Source of the DNA: a virus
DNA length: 26,535 nucleotides
Strand: one strand, 5' to 3'
Virus record (IMG/VR): IMGVR_UViG_3300000117_000183
Span: 1,243-27,777 of that record
The notes under the pieces are model-generated. The model worked only from the letters and a program-made list of their open reading frames with translations. It made no database searches and was not told where the DNA came from. Every line of letters starts with the position of its first letter. The first letter of the stretch is position 1. Positions 1 to 8,490 of the stretch are shown here, piece after piece. Made by a program: the position numbers and the translations under genes.

Positions 1-53
1 TCACCACCTAAGTCACCACCTAAGTCACCACCTAAATCACCACCTAAGTCACC
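1..53 (-). repeat. 12-bp tandem repeat encoding LGGD tail of the portal
   Basis: Four full copies of the 12-bp unit tcaccacctaag (third copy with one change) plus a partial fifth are in frame with the portal gene and encode repeated Leu-Gly-Gly-Asp. The array continues beyond the window, so its full copy number is unknown. Confidence 0.9.
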
Positions 54-1652
54 TGTACCTGAATCAGTTGTTTCATCACCTAATGGGTCACCTCCTTCAC
101 CTGGTTTATTACCATATAGTTTATCTATATTTGCGAATACACCAGTTTTACTAATAACTTCGGATGTCTTTTCAAGTTCGGCAGCAACCGCTTTTTCGAT
201 TCTTTGTTGTTGTAAGTCTAATTTAATTTCCTCGTCACTAAAACCAAGTATGTGCTTCTTAGCCCAAGATGAGGAAACGGGTAAGATACCAGTTCCTGGG
301 TCAGTAACAGCATCTCTATATAATTGAATTTTTTGTTGCCATTGCTCAACTTTGAGTAAGTCCGCTTGTGTAGAAGGATTAGTAAGACCTAAAGTAAAAT
401 TACCTAATTCATCTTCAAAACCTAAAAGGTAAAGGTGTATAATTGCAATTTTATTTAGTTCTTGAATCATCGACTTTTGAATTCTGTTTATAGTTCTAGC
501 AAATCTTATATCCTGTAATGATAAGTTTTTACCGTCACCAACAACCTCTTCAAATCCTAAGAATGCTTTGGGTACTCTTAGAGATGTTAAAAGTTTCTTC
601 TGAATGTATTCTATATCTGCAATTTCAGATAGGTTTTGTGCACCTGGCAATGTATCTATAGGGTTAGGTGCGTTAGGGTCTCTAACGGGAATAAAATAGT
701 CTTGGTCGACCGCCATTTGATTGTATCTTAAATCGACATTTCCGTTACTCGAATCTACAACTTGGTCTCTCTTAAATTTGTTTGCCACTCTATTTACGTA
801 TGGTTCAACATCCTTGTCGTCCATATTTCCAACAAATACTTTAAATACTCTTCTTTCAGGTGCTCGCGATGTTCTATAGATTAACATGGCATCTTCTGAT
901 AGTATTAACTGTTTCCAAATTCTTCTACCTTTTTCCAACATAGATGTCCCGTATGGTAGTTTTCTATCGTCACCTAATAATCTAAAGTGAGCAATCTCCC
1001 AAGTATTAAATTCCATGTCTTTATTTTGCCATAAAAACTTTAGCGCATCATTCTCCGTATTTGTTGAGTTACGTTCAGGCTTCATTTTCATACCTCTCTC
1101 CTGTCTATTAATCTCAATATTAGGTAGTTGTTGCGCACCCATAATACCTTTTTCAGGGTCTAATTTCAGATAAACAAAATTGTCACCATACTTACATGTA
1201 TTTCTTGTCCACATAGGTAAGTTAGTATTAATATCTAATCTGTTATTAAACAAATCACCTAAAACAGATTTAATTCTTTTACTTTCCGAATATATCTGTA
1301 ACATATAACCGTCTTCATCGGGAGTAGTAGATTCTTCTGAGTATATATCTAAGGCGGCGGAAATTTCAGGAGTATACTCCATACTTTCATAATCATAAAA
1401 GGAGGCTAAACGAGTTGGTTCATAATAAACTGCTTGTGTATAAAGATTGTTTTCAATCTTTTGCCATTGTTGACCTAAATAAAGGGTTTGTTGTGCTTGT
1501 AACTTCTCTCTCTCATACTCTTGTTTATTAGTTGTCTTGAGTATTTGTTTTTTGTCGAAGTTATATACGGGTGGTTGTTGGTCCAAAGTTGAATCGGGAC
1601 CAAATACTCTTGTTAACCTTTGCCAAATCGTATAATTATTCTTTTCCGCCAT
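1..1652 (-). CDS. Portal protein, T4 gp20-like (3' end cut by window)
   Basis: The reverse strand is open from an ATG at 1650-1652 to the window edge, about 550 codons. The translation begins MAEKNNYTIWQRLTRVFGPD and contains blocks typical of T4-family portals: PEISAALDIYSEEST, WEIAHFRLLGDDRKLPYG, ILSEDAMLIYRTSRAPERRVF, and LLTSLRVPKAFLGFEE followed by GKNLSLQDIRFARTINRIQ. In this family the protein forms the dodecameric ring at one head vertex through which DNA is packaged and to which the tail attaches. T4 gp20 is 524 residues, so almost the whole protein is present. The visible C-terminus is an acidic Gly/Asp tail of LGGD repeats that runs off the edge. It lies 43 bases downstream of the terminase gene, as expected for a T4-type head cluster. 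Family call is confident; the true C-terminus is not visible. Confidence 0.93.
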   Translation of the reverse strand, partial: MAEKNNYTIWQRLTRVFGPDSTLDQQPPVYNFDKKQILKTTNKQEYEREKLQAQQTLYLGQQWQKIENNLYTQAVYYEPTRLASFYDYESMEYTPEISAALDIYSEESTTPDEDGYMLQIYSESKRIKSVLGDLFNNRLDINTNLPMWTRNTCKYGDNFVYLKLDPEKGIMGAQQLPNIEINRQERGMKMKPERNSTNTENDALKFLWQNKDMEFNTWEIAHFRLLGDDRKLPYGTSMLEKGRRIWKQLILSEDAMLIYRTSRAPERRVFKVFVGNMDDKDVEPYVNRVANKFKRDQVVDSSNGNVDLRYNQMAVDQDYFIPVRDPNAPNPIDTLPGAQNLSEIADIEYIQKKLLTSLRVPKAFLGFEEVVGDGKNLSLQDIRFARTINRIQKSMIQELNKIAIIHLYLLGFEDELGNFTLGLTNPSTQADLLKVEQWQQKIQLYRDAVTDPGTGILPVSSSWAKKHILGFSDEEIKLDLQQQRIEKAVAAELEKTSEVISKTGVFANIDKLYGNKPGEGGDPLGDETTDSGTGDLGGDLGGDLGGDLGG

Positions 1653-1661
1653 AGTTTTTTA

Positions 1662-1669
1662 GATAAATA
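1662..1669 (-). promoter_or_regulatory. TATTTATA-like box upstream of portal gene
   Basis: On the coding strand this reads TATTTATC, one mismatch from the octamer found exactly upstream of seven other genes here. It ends 9 bases before the portal ATG, in the short gap after the terminase gene, so the portal could have its own late transcript. It is the weakest member of the set. Confidence 0.4.
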
Positions 1670-1695
1670 TAAACTTTACCCGAATTAATTAAAGG

Positions 1696-3471
1696 TTATC
1701 TTCTTCTACCTCCAAATAACCAGTTATATTGTTCGTAATCTTGTTTTGTGATTCCATTTGGTCGGTAGTGATTGTTATTGTTTGGCATGACGGGTAAACC
1801 AGGATTAAAGTCTTTAGATGAATTTTTAACAGGAGTTTCATTGACCATCCAACTCTCCATCATCGCCTTGGTCTGTTCAGTAACCTTTTCAAGTTGTGTA
1901 AATGAGTTTTCACCAACATATATCGCCATAGCCATTGCCATGATAAGGTCGTCGTGTTGCCCTTTAATGTGGTCAGGTCTTCCGTTAATATATACAAACG
2001 TATTTAATTCATTCATTAAACGAGAAGAACGAACAATAAAGTTATGTCTTAAGGCTTCTTCAAATGACGCAACAATTTGAACACGTTTTGAATTAAAATT
2101 AAGACCTGGTATTTTTTCTATCGCTTTTGGGTTGTATTTCCATTTGTCAGCAGCATTTATACCATCAACATACAAATCCTTATAATTCATTTCCTGAAGT
2201 TTACGAGCGGTAGAAACTCCCATACCCCCAGTGATATCAATCACAACAAACGCAGAATACATAGTCGCCCATTTAAACGCGACTTCAGCGGCAACATCAG
2301 GTGGTACCTTACCCAAATACTCTAGTACCTGTTCTCTCTCATCAAAATCTATAATACAGAATGTTGTAAAGTCCTCACTATCACCACGAGAAACATCAAT
2401 ACCCATAATATATTTGTGACCCACCACAGGTTCTTTCCATTGCCATAACGCACCCCCCATAAATTTGTTTTCAGGTTCACGAATAAAGTTTTCCTTAATT
2501 TTTTCTACCGTATCAGAAGGAATAACATTGTCACCCGAACCCAAGAAATTACACTCTAATTCCTGTGCAATCTTACGTCTGTCAAACTTAAGTTTTTTAG
2601 CCATACCCTCAAACCATGATGAATATGGTTTGTACCCATCCAAGAAATGTGTTTTTATTTCTTCAAAATCCCTTTCCATGGGATTTATATGTGAATAATC
2701 TAATGTTATCTCTTCATCTTTATAGTCTTCTCTATTCAACATATAATGAACAATATCATTACACTTAATTAATTTTAAATCTCTTGCATATCGAGGGTCA
2801 CGGTACCAAAACATTTCGGTAATCTTAAAGTCATTCATACCTCGTAATGATTGGTCATAAATAGAGTAATATATACGGTCAAAACCGTTAGGTGTTGATA
2901 TCACAATCACTTTACCACCTGTAGAAAGTGATGCCATACACGCAGACCAAAAATCGTTATCCGCTTCAATAAACGCGGCCTCATCAAACACAAGTATCGT
3001 GGGGGTATATCCACGAAGTGCGTCTTTAGAAGTTGCCACTGACTTTACCTCACAACCATTAGTAAGTTTGTAATGCCTTTGTGAATTCTTTTCATTAGAA
3101 AAATCAACACCGAACCAAGAAGGCCATTGCTCTATAAACGCACGAATTTTACCCGCCATCTCGACAGAGGTATCAAGTTTGTTAGCGATTATAAGTATTT
3201 TCTCAGGTTTACTTTTAGATGCGGTTACTAATTTCTTTGATACCCATGCAGATGTTACTGTTGATACACCCGCTTGTCGATACTTTAATGCTATATTCTC
3301 TTCAAACTTATCATAATCCTTAATTAAACTTTCTTGGTCAGGAAATAATCTTAAAGGTACATATTTTGACTGTGTATTGTCATAAGTCTGTAGATATGTT
3401 CTTAACGCATACGAGGTGTCTTTAACACACCTCGCATACTCTAATAATACTTTTTCTCTAGTTAACGCCAT
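1696..3471 (-). CDS. Terminase large subunit, T4 gp17-like packaging ATPase/nuclease
   Basis: 591 residues, close to T4 gp17 (610). The N-terminal ATPase shows a Walker A-type loop RQAGVST (residues 65-71; the classical GKT lysine is absent, a variant known in terminases with a conserved earlier basic residue), a Walker B block ILVFDEAAF near residue 160 and the coupling motif VISTPNG near 190. The C-terminal RNase H-fold nuclease shows MGIDVSRGDSEDFTTF, VVIDITGGMG and a late acidic motif GQHDDLIMAMA. The protein powers DNA translocation through the portal and cuts the concatemer at the end of filling. It follows the 432-aa gene by 20 bases and precedes the portal, so it belongs to the same operon. 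No small terminase (gp16) is recognisable in the window. Confidence 0.95.
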   Translation of the reverse strand: MALTREKVLLEYARCVKDTSYALRTYLQTYDNTQSKYVPLRLFPDQESLIKDYDKFEENIALKYRQAGVSTVTSAWVSKKLVTASKSKPEKILIIANKLDTSVEMAGKIRAFIEQWPSWFGVDFSNEKNSQRHYKLTNGCEVKSVATSKDALRGYTPTILVFDEAAFIEADNDFWSACMASLSTGGKVIVISTPNGFDRIYYSIYDQSLRGMNDFKITEMFWYRDPRYARDLKLIKCNDIVHYMLNREDYKDEEITLDYSHINPMERDFEEIKTHFLDGYKPYSSWFEGMAKKLKFDRRKIAQELECNFLGSGDNVIPSDTVEKIKENFIREPENKFMGGALWQWKEPVVGHKYIMGIDVSRGDSEDFTTFCIIDFDEREQVLEYLGKVPPDVAAEVAFKWATMYSAFVVIDITGGMGVSTARKLQEMNYKDLYVDGINAADKWKYNPKAIEKIPGLNFNSKRVQIVASFEEALRHNFIVRSSRLMNELNTFVYINGRPDHIKGQHDDLIMAMAMAIYVGENSFTQLEKVTEQTKAMMESWMVNETPVKNSSKDFNPGLPVMPNNNNHYRPNGITKQDYEQYNWLFGGRRR

Positions 3472-3491
3472 ATAGACATTTTAGTAAGAAT

Positions 3492-4790
3492 TTATGTTAA
3501 AGAAATACCTAAATCACCTAATAAGTCTGAAAGACCACTATCATCATCGTCATCGTCATCATCACTGTATTGTGACATCGCGTCTTCATATTCGTATCCC
3601 TTTAACTCGTCAATAATTTCATCGACCATTTTTGACACTAAGTTTTTACCTTCATCTGAACCTGATAGAATCATTTTAGCTACCTCAAAAAATTCATCAG
3701 TAGATAATGATGAAAATCTTGAGAATAAATAATTTTGTATTTCTCTCATATCATCCTCATATAATTTATCAGGATATGATTGTGTGAATTTATCCCATAT
3801 TACAGGACCTAACCTTAAATCCCAAACCTCATAAGGTAAAGTGTCTGTTTGACCCATAACCATTTCGGCAGCTTTAGGGTCATCTGGTAGACCTTGTGTA
3901 CCTAAAACCTCATAAACACCTTTTATAAGTTCGTGAACCAACACAGGAAAGAATAAACCTTTAGCCTTAATTGTTGGTGGGTCTGTAGTATCATCTACTT
4001 CTTCTGAGCCTTGTACTCCTTCTCCACTACTCGCGGCACCCATAATCATTTGGTCAGGCATAATCCAATATAAAAGGTCATTAATTGACATTAATACTCC
4101 ATAAAGATTCAATAGTCGAGGGTTAATAGTGTTTAATTGTTCCTCAACTAAATGAAACATATAATGACCTTTTTTAGACGCACCTTGTATTAAAGAATTA
4201 ATAAATCTTCTTTTAGCCTTTTCTAAATCGAATTTTTCAAAAGCTGCCATAAAATTTTCTAAATCATCTTCAGCTTCATCAGAACTTATACCAAACTGTT
4301 GTTGTACCTCTTCATCATCAATTTCTTCAGGTTCTGATATCATTTGTGAAGTATCTATTTGACCTGGCATCGATGTTAGTTCGACATCATATTGAAAAGC
4401 ATCGTCGGGTATAGATAATTCTTTCTTAACTAAATCAACAGCTAACTGTTCTAAAAATCCTTCATTATTGGATTCTATAGACTTTACCTCTTGTACTGAC
4501 TGCATCAACATCATCTGAAGTTGCATAAATGCGTTTTGACCTGATATGTCCTCCATACCAGTATAACGCTTTACCTTTTCAACTACCTGTTTAAATCTTT
4601 CTGAGGCTACCAATTCGGCAAACGAATTATCAAATTCATCTTCTTCTTTTCCTGGTAATGCAGGATTATCTGATAAAGGAGTTTCACCACTAGAAATCTT
4701 TCTTTCTATTTCTCTGTCCATTCTTTCAGGACCATCATATTCTATCTGTTCTTTGATAGAATTAATAATATTTTTTGTCAACTTACTCAT
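3492..4790 (-). CDS. Acidic head-cluster protein of unknown function (432 aa)
   Basis: I do not recognise a domain. The protein is strongly acidic, with EEDEFDNSF near residue 50, EEIDDEEVQQQ near 160 and an almost pure Asp run (about eight in a row) near residue 415, before a short hydrophobic tail SDLLGDLGISL. The middle section, from about residue 205, is less charged and looks folded (GHYMFHLVEEQLNTINPRLLNLYGVL; FFPVLVHELIKGVYEVLG). It overlaps the upstream 287-aa gene by 8 bases and is followed 20 bases later by the terminase, so it is probably co-translated with packaging genes. A role in head assembly or packaging is inferred from position only. Confidence 0.8.
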   Translation of the reverse strand: MSKLTKNIINSIKEQIEYDGPERMDREIERKISSGETPLSDNPALPGKEEDEFDNSFAELVASERFKQVVEKVKRYTGMEDISGQNAFMQLQMMLMQSVQEVKSIESNNEGFLEQLAVDLVKKELSIPDDAFQYDVELTSMPGQIDTSQMISEPEEIDDEEVQQQFGISSDEAEDDLENFMAAFEKFDLEKAKRRFINSLIQGASKKGHYMFHLVEEQLNTINPRLLNLYGVLMSINDLLYWIMPDQMIMGAASSGEGVQGSEEVDDTTDPPTIKAKGLFFPVLVHELIKGVYEVLGTQGLPDDPKAAEMVMGQTDTLPYEVWDLRLGPVIWDKFTQSYPDKLYEDDMREIQNYLFSRFSSLSTDEFFEVAKMILSGSDEGKNLVSKMVDEIIDELKGYEYEDAMSQYSDDDDDDDDSGLSDLLGDLGISLT

Positions 4791-5646
4791 CTCTGAATTT
4801 AATATTTAAGTTGTTAAACTTAAGGAATTCAGGTAAACCTTGTTCCTCACCAGCCTTCGGTTTTGGACTGTGTTTTGGTTTGTATGGCGTACCTCTCTCC
4901 GGTTTAACTCCTGGTTTAACTGTTGGTCTTGCAGGTTTAACTTCCGTACCCGCTTTAGGTTTTGGACTGTGTTTTGGTTTGTACGGAGTACCTCTTTCAG
5001 GTCTAACTCCAGGTTTAACTGTTGGTTTCACAGGTGCAATGCTTGGTCCCTGCTCAAGAATATCTTTCTTAGTAAACATCTTACCTTGTGATTTATTAAT
5101 CAAAGATAAGATACTTTCTTCAATCTGTCTAACCTTTTCTTCTGTTTCTTCGAACATACCTAATGTAGTAATAGGTGTTTTCATTTTTTTCTTCGAACTA
5201 CCGAATAATTCTTCTAATACTTCATCTTCATTTATATCTCCAAAGAACTCTTCGTTAGACATCATTTTTCTATTATTATCAGAATCATCATCCATACCAT
5301 CAGGAGCCATATCATCCGCATCATGAGGCATTTCTTGACCTGTAGCTGTTTGCATCGCTAATTTACCTAATGCATTAGATGAGTCAATTTCTTCTTCCAT
5401 TTGTTTTGTTACAGTAACTGAACCATCCTCATTAGGTATAACTGTACCATTAACATTAAGACCCCCATCTCTTTTCAGTTTATCAATTTCAGTTTTACTA
5501 TACGTTGTCTTTTCTACAGTAGTAGTTTCCGCTTCTTCAATACTTTCGTATATCTTATTAATATGTAAATTAGACATCTTTTTAATAGTTTCATATGAGA
5601 AACCCTCCTCAAGAAGTCTTACGATTTTTTTTTCTTTATTCTTCAT
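4783..5646 (-). CDS. Repeat-containing protein of unknown function (287 aa)
   Basis: The N-terminus (KEKKIVRLLEEGFSYETIKKMSNLHINKIYESI) resembles a short helical DNA-binding-like segment, but this is weak. The middle is acidic (DADDMAPDGMDDDSD), with a helical stretch FEETEEKVRQIEESILSLINKSQGKM near 165-190. From about residue 205 there are two near-identical basic Pro/Lys-rich copies containing GTPYKPKHSPKPKAG, 33 residues apart, probably an extended linker or nucleic-acid-binding arm. The C-terminus is FLKFNNLNIKFRDE. It overlaps its upstream neighbour by 11 bases and its downstream neighbour by 8. No function can be assigned. Confidence 0.8.
   Translation of the reverse strand: MKNKEKKIVRLLEEGFSYETIKKMSNLHINKIYESIEEAETTTVEKTTYSKTEIDKLKRDGGLNVNGTVIPNEDGSVTVTKQMEEEIDSSNALGKLAMQTATGQEMPHDADDMAPDGMDDDSDNNRKMMSNEEFFGDINEDEVLEELFGSSKKKMKTPITTLGMFEETEEKVRQIEESILSLINKSQGKMFTKKDILEQGPSIAPVKPTVKPGVRPERGTPYKPKHSPKPKAGTEVKPARPTVKPGVKPERGTPYKPKHSPKPKAGEEQGLPEFLKFNNLNIKFRDE
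4859..5026 (-). repeat. Two 69-bp direct copies inside the 287-aa gene
   Basis: Copies at 4859-4927 and 4958-5026 (99-bp period) differ at a few, mostly silent, positions. They encode the PTVKPG(V)xPERGTPYKPKHSPKPK module. The mostly synonymous differences suggest the protein sequence of the repeat is under selection. Confidence 0.85.
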
Positions 5647-6046
5647 GGTTTACAAAACTTTTCTCATATGAAAGGACAATATCTCTTTCATATAATTTAT
5701 CTTCTACGGATTTAATTGTATCTCCATACCTGAAGACCAATCTTTTATAGTTACTATCAACTACAAACTCAGAATCGGATTTTTCCCATCCTAAAGATAT
5801 AACACCTTCCACTGCGTCATAAACAGAAAAAAAGTCGGAGTTTTGAACTAGTTCCAACTCAATATCTGAGTTTCTCAAAACACCAACTTTTTTAATATAT
5901 TCAATATTGGGAGGTAAAGGTTTTCCTGAAGCTGGTTCAGAGTCCCAATCTTCACCCCACACTTCTTCTACGTCAGAGAATATAAACTCATAGATATTAT
6001 CCCCTTTATAGTTGGGACCCAATTCGTTGACGTAGACTAACCTCAT
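5636..6046 (-). CDS. Conserved-looking head-operon protein (136 aa)
   Basis: A compact soluble protein beginning MRLVYVNELGPNYKGDNIYE with VWGEDWDSEPASGKPLPPN and VGVLRNSDIELELVQNSDFFSVYDAVEGVISLGWE. I recall similar small proteins near the terminase in T4-like marine phages, but know no assigned function. It overlaps the 395-aa gene by 4 bases (ATGA-type coupling) and the 287-aa gene by 11 bases, so it is part of the same translational chain leading to terminase and portal. A head or neck role is inference from location. Confidence 0.82.
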   Translation of the reverse strand: MRLVYVNELGPNYKGDNIYEFIFSDVEEVWGEDWDSEPASGKPLPPNIEYIKKVGVLRNSDIELELVQNSDFFSVYDAVEGVISLGWEKSDSEFVVDSNYKRLVFRYGDTIKSVEDKLYERDIVLSYEKSFVNHEE

Positions 6047-7230
6047 AATAATTCCCCATTAGGTGATACTTTCAACTGTTTACCGTCAACCTCAAATACT
6101 AAGTTACTTTTGTTTGTTTTACCTAAAAACTTAGAATTTTTATTTTCTTTCATGATAAACTCTGAAGTTAATTCTTGCTCTAAAGTTTCAGACATTTCTT
6201 TAACTTCAGACTTAACTTTAACTTTATTTACTTTTTCTGTGATAAACTTTTTTATGTTTTTTGACTCAGTTTCTTTTTTTTCTTCTTCTGAAATTATGAA
6301 ATACTTTGATATTACCTTATCAATCTTAGATTCAGTAAAGACTTCGTCTAAAACATTATTAATTCCATGACCTTCGCCTAATTCTTCATCACCCACAGGT
6401 TCTTCTTCCATATCTAAGTCTAAATCTAACTCATCACCTTCTTCATCACCTGCTTCTATATCAAGTTCTCCCTCAACTCCGTAATCAATTTCCTCATCCT
6501 CAAAATTAGCTAAAACATCCTCCAAGTCTTCTTCTGATAAGTTTTCTAAATTCACGGCAGATATAACTGAATTTAAAACATACTTAATGTCTTCAGAAGA
6601 TAGTCCTTCTTGAGAATCTAATGTTCTTAACTTTTGACCTAACTTCCCTGTTAGTTTTTGAATTAATTTAAAAGAAATATCTTCTTCCTCTCCTTCAACG
6701 CCCTCAGGTTCTGACTCATCACCTAAATCCATATCTAAATCTAACTCTTCGTCACCTTCAGGAGTATCTAAATCCAAGTCTAAATCTAAATCTTCACCAC
6801 CCTCTTCAGGTGCGGGTAATGCCTCAGGTGCATCTCCCATGTCGCTCATTTCAGATTCAGGTGTTTTTAAAACAAACTTTTTTTGCTCACCGATTAAATT
6901 AATATTTTCACTATGTTCATGTAGTCTATTTAATTCACCAGCTAAAAGGTTTATTTGTTTCATTGCCTGAGAATATGACCTGTGGTATTTTCTGTTTTTC
7001 ATTGGTTCACGATAATCCATTTCGGATTCGTTAATTCCTGACTTTACAATGTATCCATTTTTTTCATTTACAATACCGTAATAATTACCGTCAGCTAATT
7101 GAATTGTATAGTCGGCTTTACTTTCATTTATATTTTGTGAAGGCTCGTTATAACGAGCAATTTCAAGGATACGGTTAATTTTCTCCATACCTTGTAATTT
7201 TTCACTTCCTAAAGGGTTTAAATCTGCCAT
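6043..7230 (-). CDS. First gene of the packaging operon, acidic protein (395 aa)
   Basis: No family is recognised with confidence. Residues 40-100 look folded (DYTIQLADGNYYGIVNEKNGYIVKSGI; DYREPMKNRKYHRSYSQAMKQINLL). From about 130 to 285 the protein is extremely acidic, with Leu-Asp repeats (LDLDLDLDTPEGDEELDLDMD; ELDLDLDMEEEP), then a basic C-terminal half (KKETESKNIKKFITEKVNKVKVKSEVK) and a compact end FEVDGKQLKVSPNGELL. The acidic-then-basic layout would suit a scaffold, core or DNA-mimic role, but this is speculation. Its stop overlaps the next start by 4 bases. It begins 26 bases downstream of the 60-aa gene. Confidence 0.8.
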   Translation of the reverse strand: MADLNPLGSEKLQGMEKINRILEIARYNEPSQNINESKADYTIQLADGNYYGIVNEKNGYIVKSGINESEMDYREPMKNRKYHRSYSQAMKQINLLAGELNRLHEHSENINLIGEQKKFVLKTPESEMSDMGDAPEALPAPEEGGEDLDLDLDLDTPEGDEELDLDMDLGDESEPEGVEGEEEDISFKLIQKLTGKLGQKLRTLDSQEGLSSEDIKYVLNSVISAVNLENLSEEDLEDVLANFEDEEIDYGVEGELDIEAGDEEGDELDLDLDMEEEPVGDEELGEGHGINNVLDEVFTESKIDKVISKYFIISEEEKKETESKNIKKFITEKVNKVKVKSEVKEMSETLEQELTSEFIMKENKNSKFLGKTNKSNLVFEVDGKQLKVSPNGELL

Positions 7231-7255
7231 ATTTTTGTTTTTTAAAATTCGTTAA

Positions 7256-7438
7256 TTACATAAAGACACCATTTCCTCCAAGTTTCACGCTTCCACATTG
7301 AATTCTTTCTTGAGTCTCCCAAGTATTACCTGAGACGTATACTTCCACAGTTGCCACTGAATGTACTGTGGGTGTACTACCTGAATATAAGTTATACGTT
7401 GTTGACGCGCTTTGGGTACATGCTGTAAAACCTGCCAT
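7256..7438 (-). CDS. Small Thr/Ser-rich protein (60 aa), possibly virion
   Basis: A 60-residue protein starting MAGFTACTQSASTTYNLYSG and ending VKLGGNGVFM. It has no charged coil or membrane segment; the alternating Ser/Thr/Val pattern suggests a small beta structure with two cysteines (residues 7 and 48). An exact TATTTATA box ends 11 bases before its ATG, supporting a real, late-expressed gene. It precedes the packaging operon by 25 bases and may be its first gene. Function unknown; a minor virion protein is a guess. Confidence 0.7.
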   Translation of the reverse strand: MAGFTACTQSASTTYNLYSGSTPTVHSVATVEVYVSGNTWETQERIQCGSVKLGGNGVFM

Positions 7439-7449
7439 GATGATATTTT

Positions 7450-7457
7450 TATAAATA
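7450..7457 (-). promoter_or_regulatory. TATTTATA box upstream of 60-aa gene
   Basis: An exact octamer on the coding strand within TATTTATTTATA, ending 11 bases before the ATG at 7438. This is the first such signal ahead of the packaging operon and so a candidate start of the late head transcript. Confidence 0.55.
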
Positions 7458-7497
7458 AATATGTGATAAATTAGTATTTTCTAATATTTACTATCTA

Positions 7498-8238
7498 TTA
7501 CTTTAAATTTTCTTGTATTGATAGACTCTTATCTATCAAATTATTTTTATAATCAAAAAGTTTTTGGATATACCCGTTACGTCTTAAAAATTTAAAAACT
7601 AAATTTTCGTAAGAATATTCACCTCCTTTTTCAAGACCACTCGTCCTAAACTTTTTTATTTTATCTTTAACCGAGTCTAGTTTTTCAACAGAGTCGTCTA
7701 AATCACCAACTTCCAAATCTTCAATAGTATTATCGATAATTTCCATCCAATGATGTGATTTATCTTCTATTTTTTTTCTGTCTATTTTAACTTCTTTTGC
7801 TACTGGTTGTTTTAACCATTCATCATATAATACTGAATAGACACCTGTAGACATATGTGGTTCATTCATATCTTGAACATATAATTCAACTTCATAACCT
7901 TTTACTGTAATATCGTGTTGGGAATTAAAAACAGTTCTTTTTAAATTAAATAAGTCTTTAAATAGTTCTTCTTGTTCTCCCGACTCTTTAAAATCATAAA
8001 TTATGTGTAAGTCGATATCAGAATACTCTGACCAGTTAAAATTAGCTAAAGAACCCGTCATTGTTACGTCCTGTATAAAAATATCAAAACCTAAAAATTC
8101 TACGAATTTATTCGCAATATCTAATAACCCATCTCTTATTTCTGGTTTCATTTCTGATGACTCTACGTCAGCATAATTTTCCCAAATCTCAGGATTCAAA
8201 GTATCTTTAACAAAAAAACTACTAATTATATTATCCAT
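7498..8238 (-). CDS. Nucleotidyltransferase-fold protein (246 aa)
   Basis: Carries the signature of the polymerase beta-like nucleotidyltransferase superfamily: G62-S63 in MTGSLANFNWSEYSDIDLHI, followed by the D73-x-D75 metal pair, with a candidate third acidic site in VKGYEVELYVQD. Such enzymes transfer a nucleotide from an NTP to a protein, RNA or small molecule. The C-terminal half is helical and charged (IEDKSHHWMEIIDNTIEDLE) with no recognisable second catalytic domain. Its ATG overlaps the end of the KTSC gene by 8 bases, so the two are probably co-translated. Substrate unknown; the fold call is good, activity untested. Confidence 0.85.
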   Translation of the reverse strand: MDNIISSFFVKDTLNPEIWENYADVESSEMKPEIRDGLLDIANKFVEFLGFDIFIQDVTMTGSLANFNWSEYSDIDLHIIYDFKESGEQEELFKDLFNLKRTVFNSQHDITVKGYEVELYVQDMNEPHMSTGVYSVLYDEWLKQPVAKEVKIDRKKIEDKSHHWMEIIDNTIEDLEVGDLDDSVEKLDSVKDKIKKFRTSGLEKGGEYSYENLVFKFLRRNGYIQKLFDYKNNLIDKSLSIQENLK

Positions 8239-8485
8239 TTTTTTCTATTTTATTGTAAGTAAATTTTCTTGCAACTTCTTTATTAAAGAAACTACCTTGG
8301 GATTCTGCCATTCTAAACTTAGTAAAAACTGAGTGTGGAACATCCTCATATTCATACTGAATATCTCCTTTGAATGTTACTAGTAACTTCCTATTTGAGG
8401 TGTCGTACTCAACTTTTCTAAGTGTCGTCGAATCAATCTCACAGATTATTTTTTTACCTATTATTCTTTCCGTTTTTATACTCAT
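8231..8485 (-). CDS. KTSC-domain protein (84 aa)
   Basis: Most of the protein matches the KTSC domain pattern: an opening Ser-Thr-Thr-Leu (STTLRKVEYDTSNRKLLVTF), a central YEYEDVP and a closing GSFFNKEVARKFTYNKI. The domain is common in phages and bacteria as a stand-alone protein or fused to RNA-associated enzymes; its biochemical function is not established. It overlaps the nucleotidyltransferase gene by 8 bases and starts 5 bases after the 177-aa gene stops. Confidence 0.85.
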   Translation of the reverse strand: MSIKTERIIGKKIICEIDSTTLRKVEYDTSNRKLLVTFKGDIQYEYEDVPHSVFTKFRMAESQGSFFNKEVARKFTYNKIEKNG

Positions 8486-8490
8486 AAATA

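Noticed and set aside
4775-5326. Plus-strand frame of 183 codons opposite the 287-aa gene
   Set aside because: Its repeated GFGLCFGLYGVPLSGL pattern is just the antisense reading of the Pro/Lys repeats; it lies inside a well-supported operon on the other strand.
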